This document shows positions 23,600-33,671 of a stretch of 64,000 nt of DNA, piece after piece; positions within the stretch are counted from its first letter, which is position 1; each line of letters opens with the position of its first letter. The position numbers and the translations under genes were made by a program. Source of the stretch: Lithobates sylvaticus (taxonomy: Eukaryota > Chordata > Amphibia > Anura > Ranidae); contig CM053029.1 of NCBI GenBank assembly GCA_028564925.1, positions 610,861,486 through 610,925,485 on the forward strand, given 5' to 3'. The notes beneath the pieces are model-generated. The model worked only from the letters and a program-made list of their open reading frames with translations. It made no database searches and was not told the origin of the DNA.

Positions 23600-24195
23600 T
23601 GTGGCCCGTGTATGCAAGACAAGTTTGGGCCAACGCCCTTCGGACAAAATTCCACAGTTTTGTTGGCCAACAATCTGATTGTGTGTATGAGGCTTTAGAG
23701 AAGATCTGTACAGAAGAGTGGACCAAAATCCCTCCTGAGATGTGCAAAACTGATCACCACCTACAAGAAACGTCTGACCTCTGTGATCACCAACAAGGGT
23801 TTCTCCACCAACTATTTATGCCGCATACACACAATCAGAATTTTGGTCGGAAAAATCTCTGATGGTCTTGCATACACACGGTCACACCAAATTCCAACCG
23901 TCAAGAACGCGGTGACATACAACACATACGACGGGACTAGAAAAGGGAAGTTCAATACCCAGTAGCCAACAGCTTCCGTCTCGTACTTGAATCTGAGCAA
24001 GCGTGAGTTTTTGCACGTCAGAATTGCATACACACAAACGCATTTTTGGATAGGAACTTTTTCCGACCAAAAAATTTAGAACACGCTCTCAATCTTTTGC
24101 TGGCCGAAGAGCATACACACAATCGCATTTTCCGACCAAAAGTTCCCATCTGTCTTTTGCTGGCCGAATTTCCGTTCATGTGTACGGGGCATAAG
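23600..24195. mobile_element. Cluster of MITE ends of the 'CATACACACAAT' type
   Basis: It contains several inverted and direct copies of GGCCAACAAT, GCATACACACAATC and CGTGTGTATG words, ending with GTGTACGGGGCATAA. It is related in style to the palindromic element at 38528. Boundaries and the number of elements are uncertain. Confidence 0.55.
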
Positions 24196-24289
24196 TCGTG
24201 TTTTGCTTGGGGATCAAATACTTATTTTACTCTCTGTTTATAACATTTATATCGTGTTTTTTTTCTGGATTTTTGGTTGATATTCTGTC

Positions 24290-25680
24290 TCTATCATATA
24301 AAATAGACCTATGATAAAAATGATAGACCCTTCATTTCTTTGTGAATGAATGATTTGTATAACGCTGCAAATGCGAACTGAATCGCCTCAAGGCGCTTGG
24401 TCTGTCCTGTGTTGTCCGGCTTATTAGAAGAGGTGGGTCTTGAGTTTTTTTCTGAAGGCCCGATGGTTTTCTTCCATGCGGATGTTGGTGGGTAGAGCAT
24501 TCCATAGCCGAGGTCCCTAGACAGCGAATCTTCGTTCTCCCTTAGATTTGAAGCGGGCTTTAGGGATGAGGAGGAGGTTTTGGTTTGTTGATCGAAGTCT
24601 GCGATTTGGTATGTATTGTTTTATTTTCTCACATACGTATTGAGGAGCGTTTCCTTGTGTACATTTGTGGGTGAGGCAGAGGGTCTTGAATGTGATCCTA
24701 TCTTTTACCGTCAGCCAATGGAGGGTCCTCAGGGATGGGGAGATGGATTCCCAGGGTTTCTTTCCGGTGACTAGTCTTGCTGCCGTGTTTTGGACGACTT
24801 GTAGGCGTGCAATCTGGTAATCCGGTAATCCTATGTAGAGGGAATTTGCGTAGTCGAGTCGCCAATTGATGATAGCTCCAACTACTACTGCTTTCTCCTT
24901 TTCCGGAATGAAGGGGATGAGTCTGCGAAGCCGCCGGAGGAGATGATGGGATCCGCTGACTACTGATCCTATTTGTGCATCCATGGTCATCTCTGAGTCA
25001 AAGATGACACCGAGGCTTTTGGCTTTGGTGCTTGGGATGATGGTCTGTCCAAGGATGGTTGGTGGTGTCCATGGGGTCTTAGTTTTTTTATTTCGGTTTG
25101 CGTTGAGGAGCAGAAGTTCTGTTTTCTATCCATTGAGTTTCAGGGAGCTAGTGGTCACCCAGTCATCTATCAATGTGAGACATTTTTCTAGTTCCTAGTA
25201 TTGGTCTTTTTGTCCGGTGATTCGGAAGTACAGTTGAGTGTCGTCAGCGTATGAGTGGAAGCACAGATCCGATTTGCTGATGATTTTGAAGAGTGGACGG
25301 ATGTAAATGTTGAAGAGTACTGGTGACAAGGGTGATCCTTGAGGGACTCCATAAGAAATTGCCCGGGTTTCAGAGGTGAAGGCTCCAAGTTTCACTGTCT
25401 GTGACCGATTTCCTAAGAAGGAAGCGAACCATGGTAGATCTAAATCTGTAACTCCTGCCACTTCTTTGAGGCGGATGAGAAGAGTATTGTGGTCCACTGT
25501 GTCGAATGCCGCGCTAAGGTCCAGCAGTACCAAGAGACACGATTCTCCATCATCAGCTGCTTCCAGGGCGTCGTCCCATATTTTCAGAAGTGCCGTTTCT
25601 GTGCCATGGCCTGGGCGGAAGCCTGATTGCAGTGGGTCCAAGAGTTTGTGTGTGTCCGGGTGGAGTTGTAGCTGTTGTCA
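24290..25680 (-). mobile_element. CR1/L2-type LINE, 5'-truncated, decayed
   Basis: The minus strand encodes the reverse transcriptase and C-terminal part of a non-LTR retrotransposon. Read 5' to 3' of the element: DPLQSGFRPGHGTETAL, LLDLSAAFDTVDH, GVPQGSPLSPVLFNIY, the catalytic SYADDTQLY, then NWRLDYANSLY, TAARLVTGKK and a final GPRLWNALPTNIR-KTHLF tail typical of the CR1/L2 group. The endonuclease domain is missing, so it is 5'-truncated near 25680. Three in-frame stops are seen: after KDQY (25195), in the LKLNG-KTEL stretch, and before GPRLW (about 24517). No frameshift is needed to read through. It is dead but not very old. Confidence 0.88.
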
Positions 25681-26217
25681 TGCCCGTCGCGACAGGACAG
25701 GCAAAACAAGCAATTGCTTGGGGCCCATGCTGGCTTGGGGCCCCAGCCGCCGCTTCCTATCAGTGGCATTGCTATGGGGGTGCGGCCCGCACCTGGGAGA
25801 CACCCACCAGAGGGTGACACCCAACTCAGACTGGCAACGGCGCTGCATTGAGAGGGGCGCCGTGGCTCCCTCCTTCCCTTTCCGGGATCTCCTCTGCTTC
25901 ATGCGATGTGCGGGGAGAAGGGAGTGAGGCATAGAGACTGGGTGCCTGGGGTCCGACTGTCCCCACACAATTCCCCCTGATCCCATCCTGGCTCCATCCA
26001 TTCCCCCCGATCCCATCCCGGCTCTATCCATTCCCCGATCCCTTCCCAGCTCCACCCAGCCCCCGATTCCTTTACCCGCTCCAGCCATCCCCCCTAATCC
26101 TGATCCCATCCTGGCTTCATCCATCCCCCTGATCCCATTCCAGCTCCATCCATCCCCCTTGATCCCATCCCGGCTCCATCCATCCCCCCTGATCCCATCC
26201 CCCCTCCATCCATCCCC
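25681..26217. repeat. C-rich tandem region of about 30 bp period, split by TAG-hAT copy 2
   Basis: Units of the form CCATCCCCCTGATCCCATCC recur at 25960-26217 and continue at 28624-28690 beyond the hAT copy. The flanking 25700-25930 and 28900-28980 pieces (GGGGCCCC segments, 'ggccctggct') may be two halves of one element. Confidence 0.6.
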
Positions 26218-27276
26218 TAGACATGGGAACTGTCAAAAAAATTAGTTTTGTTTCGTTTTGTTCCGTTTCGTATATAAAAAAATTCGGAATTCGTGTACGA
26301 AATTCCGTTCGAATTCGTACGAAATGCGAATTTCGTACGAATCGTAAAAAAAAATTTGAATCATTACGAATCGTTAGTAAAGTTACGAATCGTTACGAAT
26401 CGTTAACGCAGCTAATGAATTGTCGGTTCCGTAACACAGAGAACAATTCGAATCCAACTACAAATATCGGATTTCAACTAATACGAAAGAAATTATTATA
26501 GCGGATATAACGAATGCTTCGAATGATTCGAATGAATTCGAGATTCAGTATATCTAATATAGAGAACTGTCCCTGCACAAAGTGTCATTTTTGCAGGAAA
26601 AAAAAGCTATTTAAAATCACTTGCGGCTAATGAATTGTCGGCTCTGTAACACAGAGAACAGTCATTCATTGATAAAAAAAAGCGTGGGGGTCCCCCCAAA
26701 TTCAATAACCAGGCCCTTCAGGTCTGGTATGGATATTAAGGGGAACCCCAGCCAAAAAAAAAAAAAATGGCGTGGGGTCCCCCCTAAATATCCATACCAG
26801 ACCCTTCAGGTCTGGGATGGATTTTAAGGGGAACCCCGGCCAAAAAAAAAAATGGCGTGGGGTCCCCCTCAAAATCCATACCAGACCCTTTATCCGAGCA
26901 CGCAACCTGGCAGGCCGCAGGAAAAGAGAACTGTACCAGGCCACATGCCCTCAACATTGGGAGGGTGCTTTGGGGGTCTGAGACCCCCAAAGCACCTTGT
27001 CCCCATGTTGATGGGGACAAGGGCCTCATCCCCACAACCCTGGCCATTGGTTGTGGGGGTCTGCGGGCGGGGGGCTTATCGGAATCTGGAAGCCCCCTTT
27101 AACAAAGGGGACCCCCAGATCCCACCCCCCCTGTGTGAAATGGTAAGGGGTACAAAAGTACCCCTACCATTTCACCAAAAAAGTGTCAAAAATTTTAAAA
27201 ATGACAGGAGACCTTTCCTTTATTTTTTTATTATTTCCTTTATTAAAATCTTCTTTCTTCTGGTCTTCCTTCTTCC

Positions 27277-27282
27277 TTTATT
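27277..27282 (-). terminator. Poly(A) signal AATAAA, left arm of TAG-hAT copy 2
   Basis: AATAAA on the minus strand lies about 200 bases after the minus-strand TATA box and downstream of the 20-codon frame at 27340-27402. It mirrors the signal at 27758. Confidence 0.4.
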
Positions 27283-27339
27283 CATCCTTCGGTTTCTTCA
27301 TCTTCTCCTTCTGGCATCTTCTTCCAGCTTCTTCTTCCA

Positions 27340-27402
27340 TCATCTTCTTCCTCCGATCCGCTTCTTCTTGCTCCGGTCTTCTCGTCCAGCATCTTCTTCC
27401 AT
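27340..27402 (-). CDS. Small open frame, left arm of TAG-hAT copy 2
   Basis: Starts in a GCCATGG context, reads MEEDAGREDRSKKKRIGGRR and stops: 20 codons. It is the mirror of the plus-strand frame at 27618 with a shortened 'GREG' segment. Whether it is translated is unknown. Confidence 0.22.
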   Translation of the reverse strand: MEEDAGREDRSKKKRIGGRR

Positions 27403-27480
27403 GGCGTCGGCGTCTCTTCTCGGGCCGCTCCTCACAATGGGAGGCTCCCGCTGTGTGAGACTTCGCTGCGTCTGACAGGT

Positions 27481-27540
27481 CTTTTATAACGGTGCCCCCG
27501 CCCCCTCTGACGCACGGTGACGTCATGAGGTTATAAAAGA
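27481..27540. promoter_or_regulatory. Predicted divergent promoter at the axis of TAG-hAT copy 2
   Basis: GTTATAAAAG reads outward on the minus strand (27481-27490) and TTATAAAAGA on the plus strand (27531-27540). Between them are a GCCCCCGCCCC box and TGACGTCA, a perfect cyclic-AMP response element, at about 27518-27525. The plus-side GC box present in copy 1 is missing here. Confidence 0.45.
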
Positions 27541-27617
27541 CCTGTCAGACGCAGCGAAGCCTCACACAGCGGGAGCCTCCCATTGCGAGGAGCGGCCCGA
27601 GAAGAGACGCCGACGCC

Positions 27618-27893
27618 ATGGAAGAAGATGCCGGACGAGAAGGACGAGAAGACCGGAGCAAGAAGAAGCGGATCGGAGGAAGAAGAAGATGGAAGAAGAT
27701 GCCGGAAGGAGAAGATGAAGAAAGGAAGACCAGAAGAAGAAGAAGAAAGAAGATTTTAATAAAGAAATTGTCAAAGACCGTCTCCTGTCATTTTTACAAT
27801 TTTTGTCACTTTTTTGGTGAAATGGTAGGGGTACTTTTGTACCCCCTTACCATTTCACACAGGGGGGGCAGGATCTGGGGGTCCCTTTGTTAA
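27618..27893 (+). CDS. Open frame, right arm of TAG-hAT copy 2
   Basis: A 91-codon frame starts in GCCATGG, begins MEEDAGREGREDRSKKKR, then runs Arg/Lys-rich. It passes over the AATAAA at 27758, so a transcript polyadenylated there would lack the stop. The first 24 or so residues are shared with copy 1. No known domain. Confidence 0.22.
   Translation: MEEDAGREGREDRSKKKRIGGRRRWKKMPEGEDEERKTRRRRRKKILIKKLSKTVSCHFYNFCHFFGEMVGVLLYPLTISHRGGRIWGSLC
27758..27763 (+). terminator. Poly(A) signal AATAAA, right arm of TAG-hAT copy 2
   Basis: AATAAA lies about 225 bases after the plus TATA box and is followed by a T/GT-rich stretch (TTTTTGTCACTTTTTT), the usual downstream element pattern. Confidence 0.4.
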
Positions 27894-28699
27894 AGGGGGC
27901 TTCCAGATTCCGTTAACCCCCCCTCCCGCAGACCCCCACAACCAATGGCCAGGGTTGTGGGGATGAGGCCCTTGTCCTCATCAACATGGGGACAAGGTGC
28001 TTTGGGGGGACCCCAAAGCACCCTCCCAATGTTGAGGGCATGTGGCCTGGTACGGTTCAGGAGGGGGGGGGGGGCGCTCTCGTCCCCCCCCTCTTTTCCT
28101 GCGGCCTGCCAGGTTGCATGCTCGGATAAAGGGTCTGGTATGGATATTTAGGGGGGACCCCACGCCATTTTTTTTTGGCTGGGGTTCCCCTTAATATCCA
28201 TAGCAGACCTGAAGGGCCTGGTTATTGAATTTGGCGGGACCCCCACACTTTTTTTATCAATGAATGACTGTTCTCTGTGTTACAGAGCCGACAATTCATT
28301 AGCCTGCAATAGCTGCGAGTGATTTTAAATAGCTTTTTTTCCTGCAAAAATTACACTTTGTCATTCGAATCATTCAAATTCATTCAAATCATTCGTTATA
28401 TCCACTATAATAATTTCTTTCATATTAGTTGAAATTCGATATTTGGTAGTCGGATTCGAATAATTTGGCGACGAAATTCGTAAACGGAATTTCGTATTCC
28501 GTACGGAATTCGTATTCGAAAAAATTCGTACTACGGATTCGTAAATTCGTACGAATTTCGAAAAATTCGTACGAATTCCGAAAAATTTGTACGAATTCGT
28601 ACAAAACTAATCGCACATGTCTACCATCCCCTCTGATCCTATCCCCACTCCATTCATCCCCCTGATCCCATCCCCATCCACCCCCATTTGTGAGAACTG

Positions 28700-29970
28700 A
28701 AAAATGTTAATGTATATTTGATTTTATGGTACAGTGTTTTTTTTGCAAATGTTCAATTGTTGAAAATGTTCAAATTTTATGAACATTATATACAACAGCA
28801 GTATTTGCACTGTAAACCTTTTTTATTTATATAAAGTGTTGGTGAACTATGTATCGCTATGCTGTGATTCCTGTAGGCTTTGCTTGCGTGTGGAGGGGGG
28901 GGGGGGGGGTTGGGGGACCTCCATGTCCATTTTACTTGGGGCCCCCAAATTCCTTCAATCGGCCCTGGCTGTTGTACTACTGCTTTCTCCATGATCTTGG
29001 AGATGGTGTTTGTAAGTGGGCAAAACTTACACAATCTGCAAAGGAATCCAATAAATATTTTCCCCCACTGTACGTGATCCTGCACGCAGCGGCCACCCTG
29101 TAGCAGTAAAACTGCTGTAGGGTGGTCCTTAAACGGTTAAGTATTCTATGTTTGCATAAAGTCAAATACTTCTAAAGATTTCACTTCAATTATTTGCATC
29201 CCGTCTGCATTCATTGAGCCATGAAATGTTTTCACTTAGATTCGCACTTCACATTATTCTACAGAGGCAGATCCCGGCGTGCGCCCCATCCCTTCCCTTC
29301 CATGCGGAGTCTTCCTCGTAGAAGCTTCATACTTCTGCAGAGTATACTGTCCATTCTCTATAGATGATATAATACACATTTAATTGGATGACTTGAACTC
29401 CCCTTCAGCCCCTTTCATCACCTCTAAACGATCCCCGAGGATACTTTGTATCCGGAGTTCAAAGCATCTTCTTTTTTTTTTTCTTCTTCCTTTATCAATG
29501 TAAATATATACTGCGATCCCTTCGTATCATCCGAGGAACGCTTTCATAGAAAACCCGCCCTATGCGCGTCCGCTTTGAATACGCAGCCGAGCTTTGAAAA
29601 GAGCGTCTCTAACATGTTATAAATATATTAATGCCCCCCGGGGTCTGCTTTCCGACTCGCTGATTGTGTGATTGGTCCATTGATGGAGGGGGGTAATCAT
29701 GGAGGAAGAGGTGGGAGGAAGAGGTGGGAGGGAGGGGTGGGGGGTCATTACCCCGCACTGCCAAAATCTTCCGTATAAATTGCCGGAGAAGAATAGTTTC
29801 AGGATAAATGGAAAATAAAACTCATTTCACTCAGTGCATTGATTGCACAAATATTGCTTGATTGAAATGAGACCTGATCACCGGGGGAGGGGCGGGGGGA
29901 GGACATATTCATGGGGAAAAGAAAATAGCGGGAAATTGATTTTTTTTTTTTTGTGGTCACACAGGGGGAC
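28700..29970. other. Non-coding DNA before the G-rich minisatellite
   Basis: There is a G run at 28895-28908 and purine-rich tandem GGAAGAGGTGGGA at about 29700-29735. Part of 29200-29630 looks like unique intron or intergenic sequence. No exon was recognised. Confidence 0.45.
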
Positions 29971-29974
29971 ACTG

Positions 29975-31945
29975 GGGGGGGAGGGAGAGAGCACACAGGG
30001 GGACACTGGGGGGGGGCGCCCACAGGGGGACACTGTGGGGGCGGGAGAGCACACAGGGGGACACTGTGGGGGGGGTAGAGCACACAGGGGGACACTGTGG
30101 GGGGGGGGAGAGCACACAGGGGGACACTGTGGGGGGGGGAGAGCACACAGGGGGACACTGTGGGGGGGAGAGCACACAGGGGGACACTGTGGGGGGGCAC
30201 ACAGGGGGACACTGTGGGGGGGGGAGAGCACACAGGGGGACACTGTGGGGGGGGGGGGGAGAGCACACAGGGGGACACTGTGGGGGGGGGTAGAGCACAC
30301 AGGGGGACACTGTGGGGGGGGGGGAGAGCACACAGGGGGACACTGTGTGGGGGGTAGAGCACACAGGGGGACACTGTGGGGGGTGGCACACAGGGGGACA
30401 CTGTGGGGGGGGGAGAGCACACAGGGGGACACTGGGGGGGGGGAGAGCACACAGGGGGACACTGTGGGGGGGGGGAGAGCACACAGGGGGACACTGTGGG
30501 GGGGGAGAGCACACAGGGGGACTGTGGGGGGGGGAGCACACAGGGGGACACTGGGGGGGGGGGAGAGCACACAGGGGGACACTGTGGGGGGGAGAGCACA
30601 CATGGGGGGGGGACACTGTGGGGGGGGGGGGGAGAGCACACAGGGGGACACTGTGGGGGGGAGAGCACACAGGGGGACACTGTGGGGGGGGGAGAGCACA
30701 CAGGGGGGGACACTGTGGGGGGGGGGAGCACACAGGGGGACACTGTGGGGGGGGGAGAGCACACAGGGGGACACTGTGGGGGGGGAGAGCACACAGGGGG
30801 ACACTGTGGGGGGGGGCAGCACACAGGGGGACACTGGGGGGGGAGCACACTGGGGGACACTGTGGGGGGGGAGAGCACACAGGGGGGACAGTGGGGGGGG
30901 GGGGGAGCACACAGGGGGACACTGGGGGGGGAGGAGCACACAGGGGGGGACAGTGTGGGGGGGGGAGAGCACACAGGGGGACACTGTGTGGGGGGGGAGA
31001 GCACACAGGGGGACACTGGGGGGGGAGAGCACACAGGGGGACACTGTGGGGGGGGAGGGGCACACAGGGGGACACACACAGGGGGACACTGTGGGGGGGA
31101 GAGCACACAGGGGGACACTGTGGGGGGGAGGCACACAGGGGGGACACTGTGGGGGGGAGAGCACACAGGGGGACACTGTGGGGGGGAGAGCACACACAGG
31201 GGGACACTGTGGGGGGGGGGAGCACACAGGGGGACACTGTGGGGGGGGGCACACAGGGGGACACTGTGGGGGGGGAGCACACAGGGGGACACTGGGGGGG
31301 GGTGGGGGGGAGACACAGGGGGGTGGGGGGGGAGAGTGGGGGGGAGCACACAGGGGGACACTGGGGGGGCAGAGCACACAGGGGGGACACTGTGTGGGGG
31401 GAGCACACAGGGGGACACTGTGGGGGGGGAGAGCACACAGGGGGACACTGGGGGGGGGGAGCACAGGGGGACACTGTGGGGGACACTGTGGGGGGGGAGA
31501 GCACACAGGGGGACACTGTGGGGGGGGGAGGGGGGGGTGGGGGGAGAGCACACAGGGGGACACTGTGGGGGGGAGCACACAGGGGGACACTGGGGGGGGG
31601 GGGGGGGAGAGCACACAGGGGGACACTGGGGGGGGAGAGCACACAGGGGGGGGGAGGGGAGCACACATGGGGACAGTATGGGGGAGAGCACACAGGGGGA
31701 CACTGTGGGGGGACAGCATACAGGGGGGGGGCAGTGGGGGGGGGAGAGCACACAGGGGGGGGCAAAGCACACAGGGGGGGCAGTGTGGGGGGGGTGAGCA
31801 CAGGGGGGGTGGGGGGGAGAGCATACAGGGGGACAGTGGGGGGGAGAGAGCACACAGGGGGGACAGTGTGGGGGGAGAGCATACAGGGGGGACAGTGTGG
31901 GGGGAGAGCATACAGGGGGGCAGTGTGGGGAGGGGGGAGAGCACA
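29975..31945 (+). repeat. G-rich minisatellite, ~31-bp unit, about 60 copies
   Basis: The unit is GAGCACACAGGGGGACACTGT followed by a run of 5 to 13 G. Unit length varies mainly through the G run. The array gets more irregular after about 31300. Each unit has two G runs of at least five bases, so the plus strand is a dense potential G-quadruplex region. Long open frames on both strands (Gly/His/Thr or Pro/Cys/Val) are by-products of the repeat. Confidence 0.97.
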
Positions 31946-32033
31946 CTGAAGTGTGGCCCAGGCCCCATACATCTGTACTGTCCCCTCCCTCCCTCTGGAG
32001 GATGGTGACCTTCCAGTAAAAAGAAATTTCACT

Positions 32034-32460
32034 CACCCGATGCCTGTAATAATACCGCTAACGGCGCGCTGTTCCCCGCCAGCTCCTCCTCTCTTCTCGT
32101 TCATCCTAGACTCCTAGGTGATACAGTGCAAGCCTTGCACTGTATCACCTAGGTGTCTAGGATGTCCGAAAAGAGCGGAGGGGCCGGCGCGGAGCAGCGC
32201 GCCGTTAGCGGTATTATTACAGGCATCGGGTGAGTGAAGCACCTGCGATAATACCGCTAACGGTGCGCTGCTCCCCACCAGCCCCTCCTCCATCATGGAC
32301 GGAAGGGATGGAGGGGCCAGCTGGGAGCAGTGTGCCGTTAGCGGTATTATTACAGCCGCTTCAAGGGGCCTCTCGTTGGGCCGGGCACGGGCCCCTAATG
32401 GCTCCGGGCCCTCGGGCAGCGTCCGAATCACCGATCGGTCAGTCCGCCCCTGGCTTCACA
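32034..32460. mobile_element. Palindromic repeat with a hAT-type end (GTCAGTCCGCCCCTG)
   Basis: CCGCTAACGGCGCGCTG near 32051 is inverted at 32197 (CAGCGCGCCGTTAGCGG), with a second inverted pair at 32251-32350. The axis carries GTGATACAGTGCAAG / CTTGCACTGTATCAC. At 32439 it ends GTCAGTCCGCCCCTG, the same terminus as the complete hAT MITE at 57115. The partner end may lie beyond the minisatellite. Confidence 0.55.
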
Positions 32461-33671
32461 TGTAAGGATAAAAAGTTCTTCCAATAGTGAAGTATAGTAA
32501 AACTATTTATTAAAACAGGACACCTAGTCTTCCCCTGTTTCATTAGAATTGAGAACATTCACATGAATGGAATCTCCTAGACATGTGCACAACAAAAAAA
32601 TTTTGTTTTGTGTTTTTGTTTTGTTTCTTTACTTTTTCCGTTGATTCGTAACGATCTGTAATTTCGTAAGACGCGAGATTTCACATTCGGACTCGTATTT
32701 TCGTAAAACAGTTTCTATTTTTGTTAATACGAAATGATTTACAGTTAGTTAGTCTAATTCTCTTTGATTTGAAATTTTGTTAGATAATAATTTTCGTTTA
32801 TTCAGTACGCGACTCGTCATTTAGTAATTGTTACTTTTGTGAGATCGCCTTTTCCGTTGATTCGTACTTTCGTAGGAAATAAAGAATAATAATCCTAGGC
32901 TCGCTTTTCTAATAAGTCCTCTACTTACTCCAGTCCACTCCCTCCGGTCACCGGTCCGGACTCCTCCACAACTGAATCTAAAAAGATTCAGAAATGCCAT
33001 GTGACTCAGACACAAAATGAATAAGCTGATTGGCTAAAGATATTACGTAAGATACATCACTCACTAACACACTGCCCATTCGAAAGAACGATTCGAGAAC
33101 ACGAAATTACGAACATACGAAATTACGAACATGCGAAATTACGAACATACATATTAAGATACACTTACACTGTCCATTCAAAAGAACAATTAGAGAACAC
33201 GAACAAACGAAATTACGAACATACATATTAACTGGTTCCCGACCGGCGCGCAACGATGTACGTCGGCAGAATGGCACGGACAGGCATAAGGGCGTACAGG
33301 TACGTACCTTTAAGAATGCCGCCGTGCCATCACGTGCACTACTCGATCGCCATGGGGATACCCGCGATCGTCTCATGGGAAGGCTGAGCGGGGAGATGCG
33401 GAAGTAAACAGCATCTCCCCGTTCTGCCTAGCAACAAGTGACACTGATCTCTGCTCCCTGTGATTTGAGCAGAGATCAGTGTTCACTAACACACAGCCAC
33501 GCCCCCCACAGTTAGTAACACACCCCTAGGCACACTTAACCCCATACACTGCCACCCCCTGGTTAACCCCTTCACTGCCGGTGTCATTTACACAGGAATC
33601 AGTGCATTTGTATAGAACTGATTGCTGTATAAATGACAATGGTCCCAAAAATGTGTCAAAAATGTCCGATG

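Larger units (their letters stand above)
26218..28623. mobile_element. TAG-hAT copy 2, almost entirely an inverted repeat
   Basis: Perfect 8-bp duplications CCATCCCC flank it (26210-26217 and 28624-28631). The ends are TAGACATGGG and CGCACATGTCTA. Two arms of about 1.2 kb meet near 27510. Each arm carries, from the axis outward: a TATA box, a GCCATGG start, an AATAAA signal, a 'GGTAGGGGTAC' block, a GATCTGGGGGTCC block and a 'TTCAGGTCTGGTATGGAT' block. No transposase is present. It could fold into a very long hairpin if transcribed through. Confidence 0.93.

Noticed and set aside
25376-25927. Plus-strand frames opposite the CR1/L2-type LINE
   Set aside because: Shadows of the minus-strand reverse transcriptase and of flanking GC-rich repeat.
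29799-32036. Open frames of about 700 codons in the G-rich array
   Set aside because: By-products of the GAGCACACAGGGGG repeat; several frames on both strands are open together, which real genes do not show.
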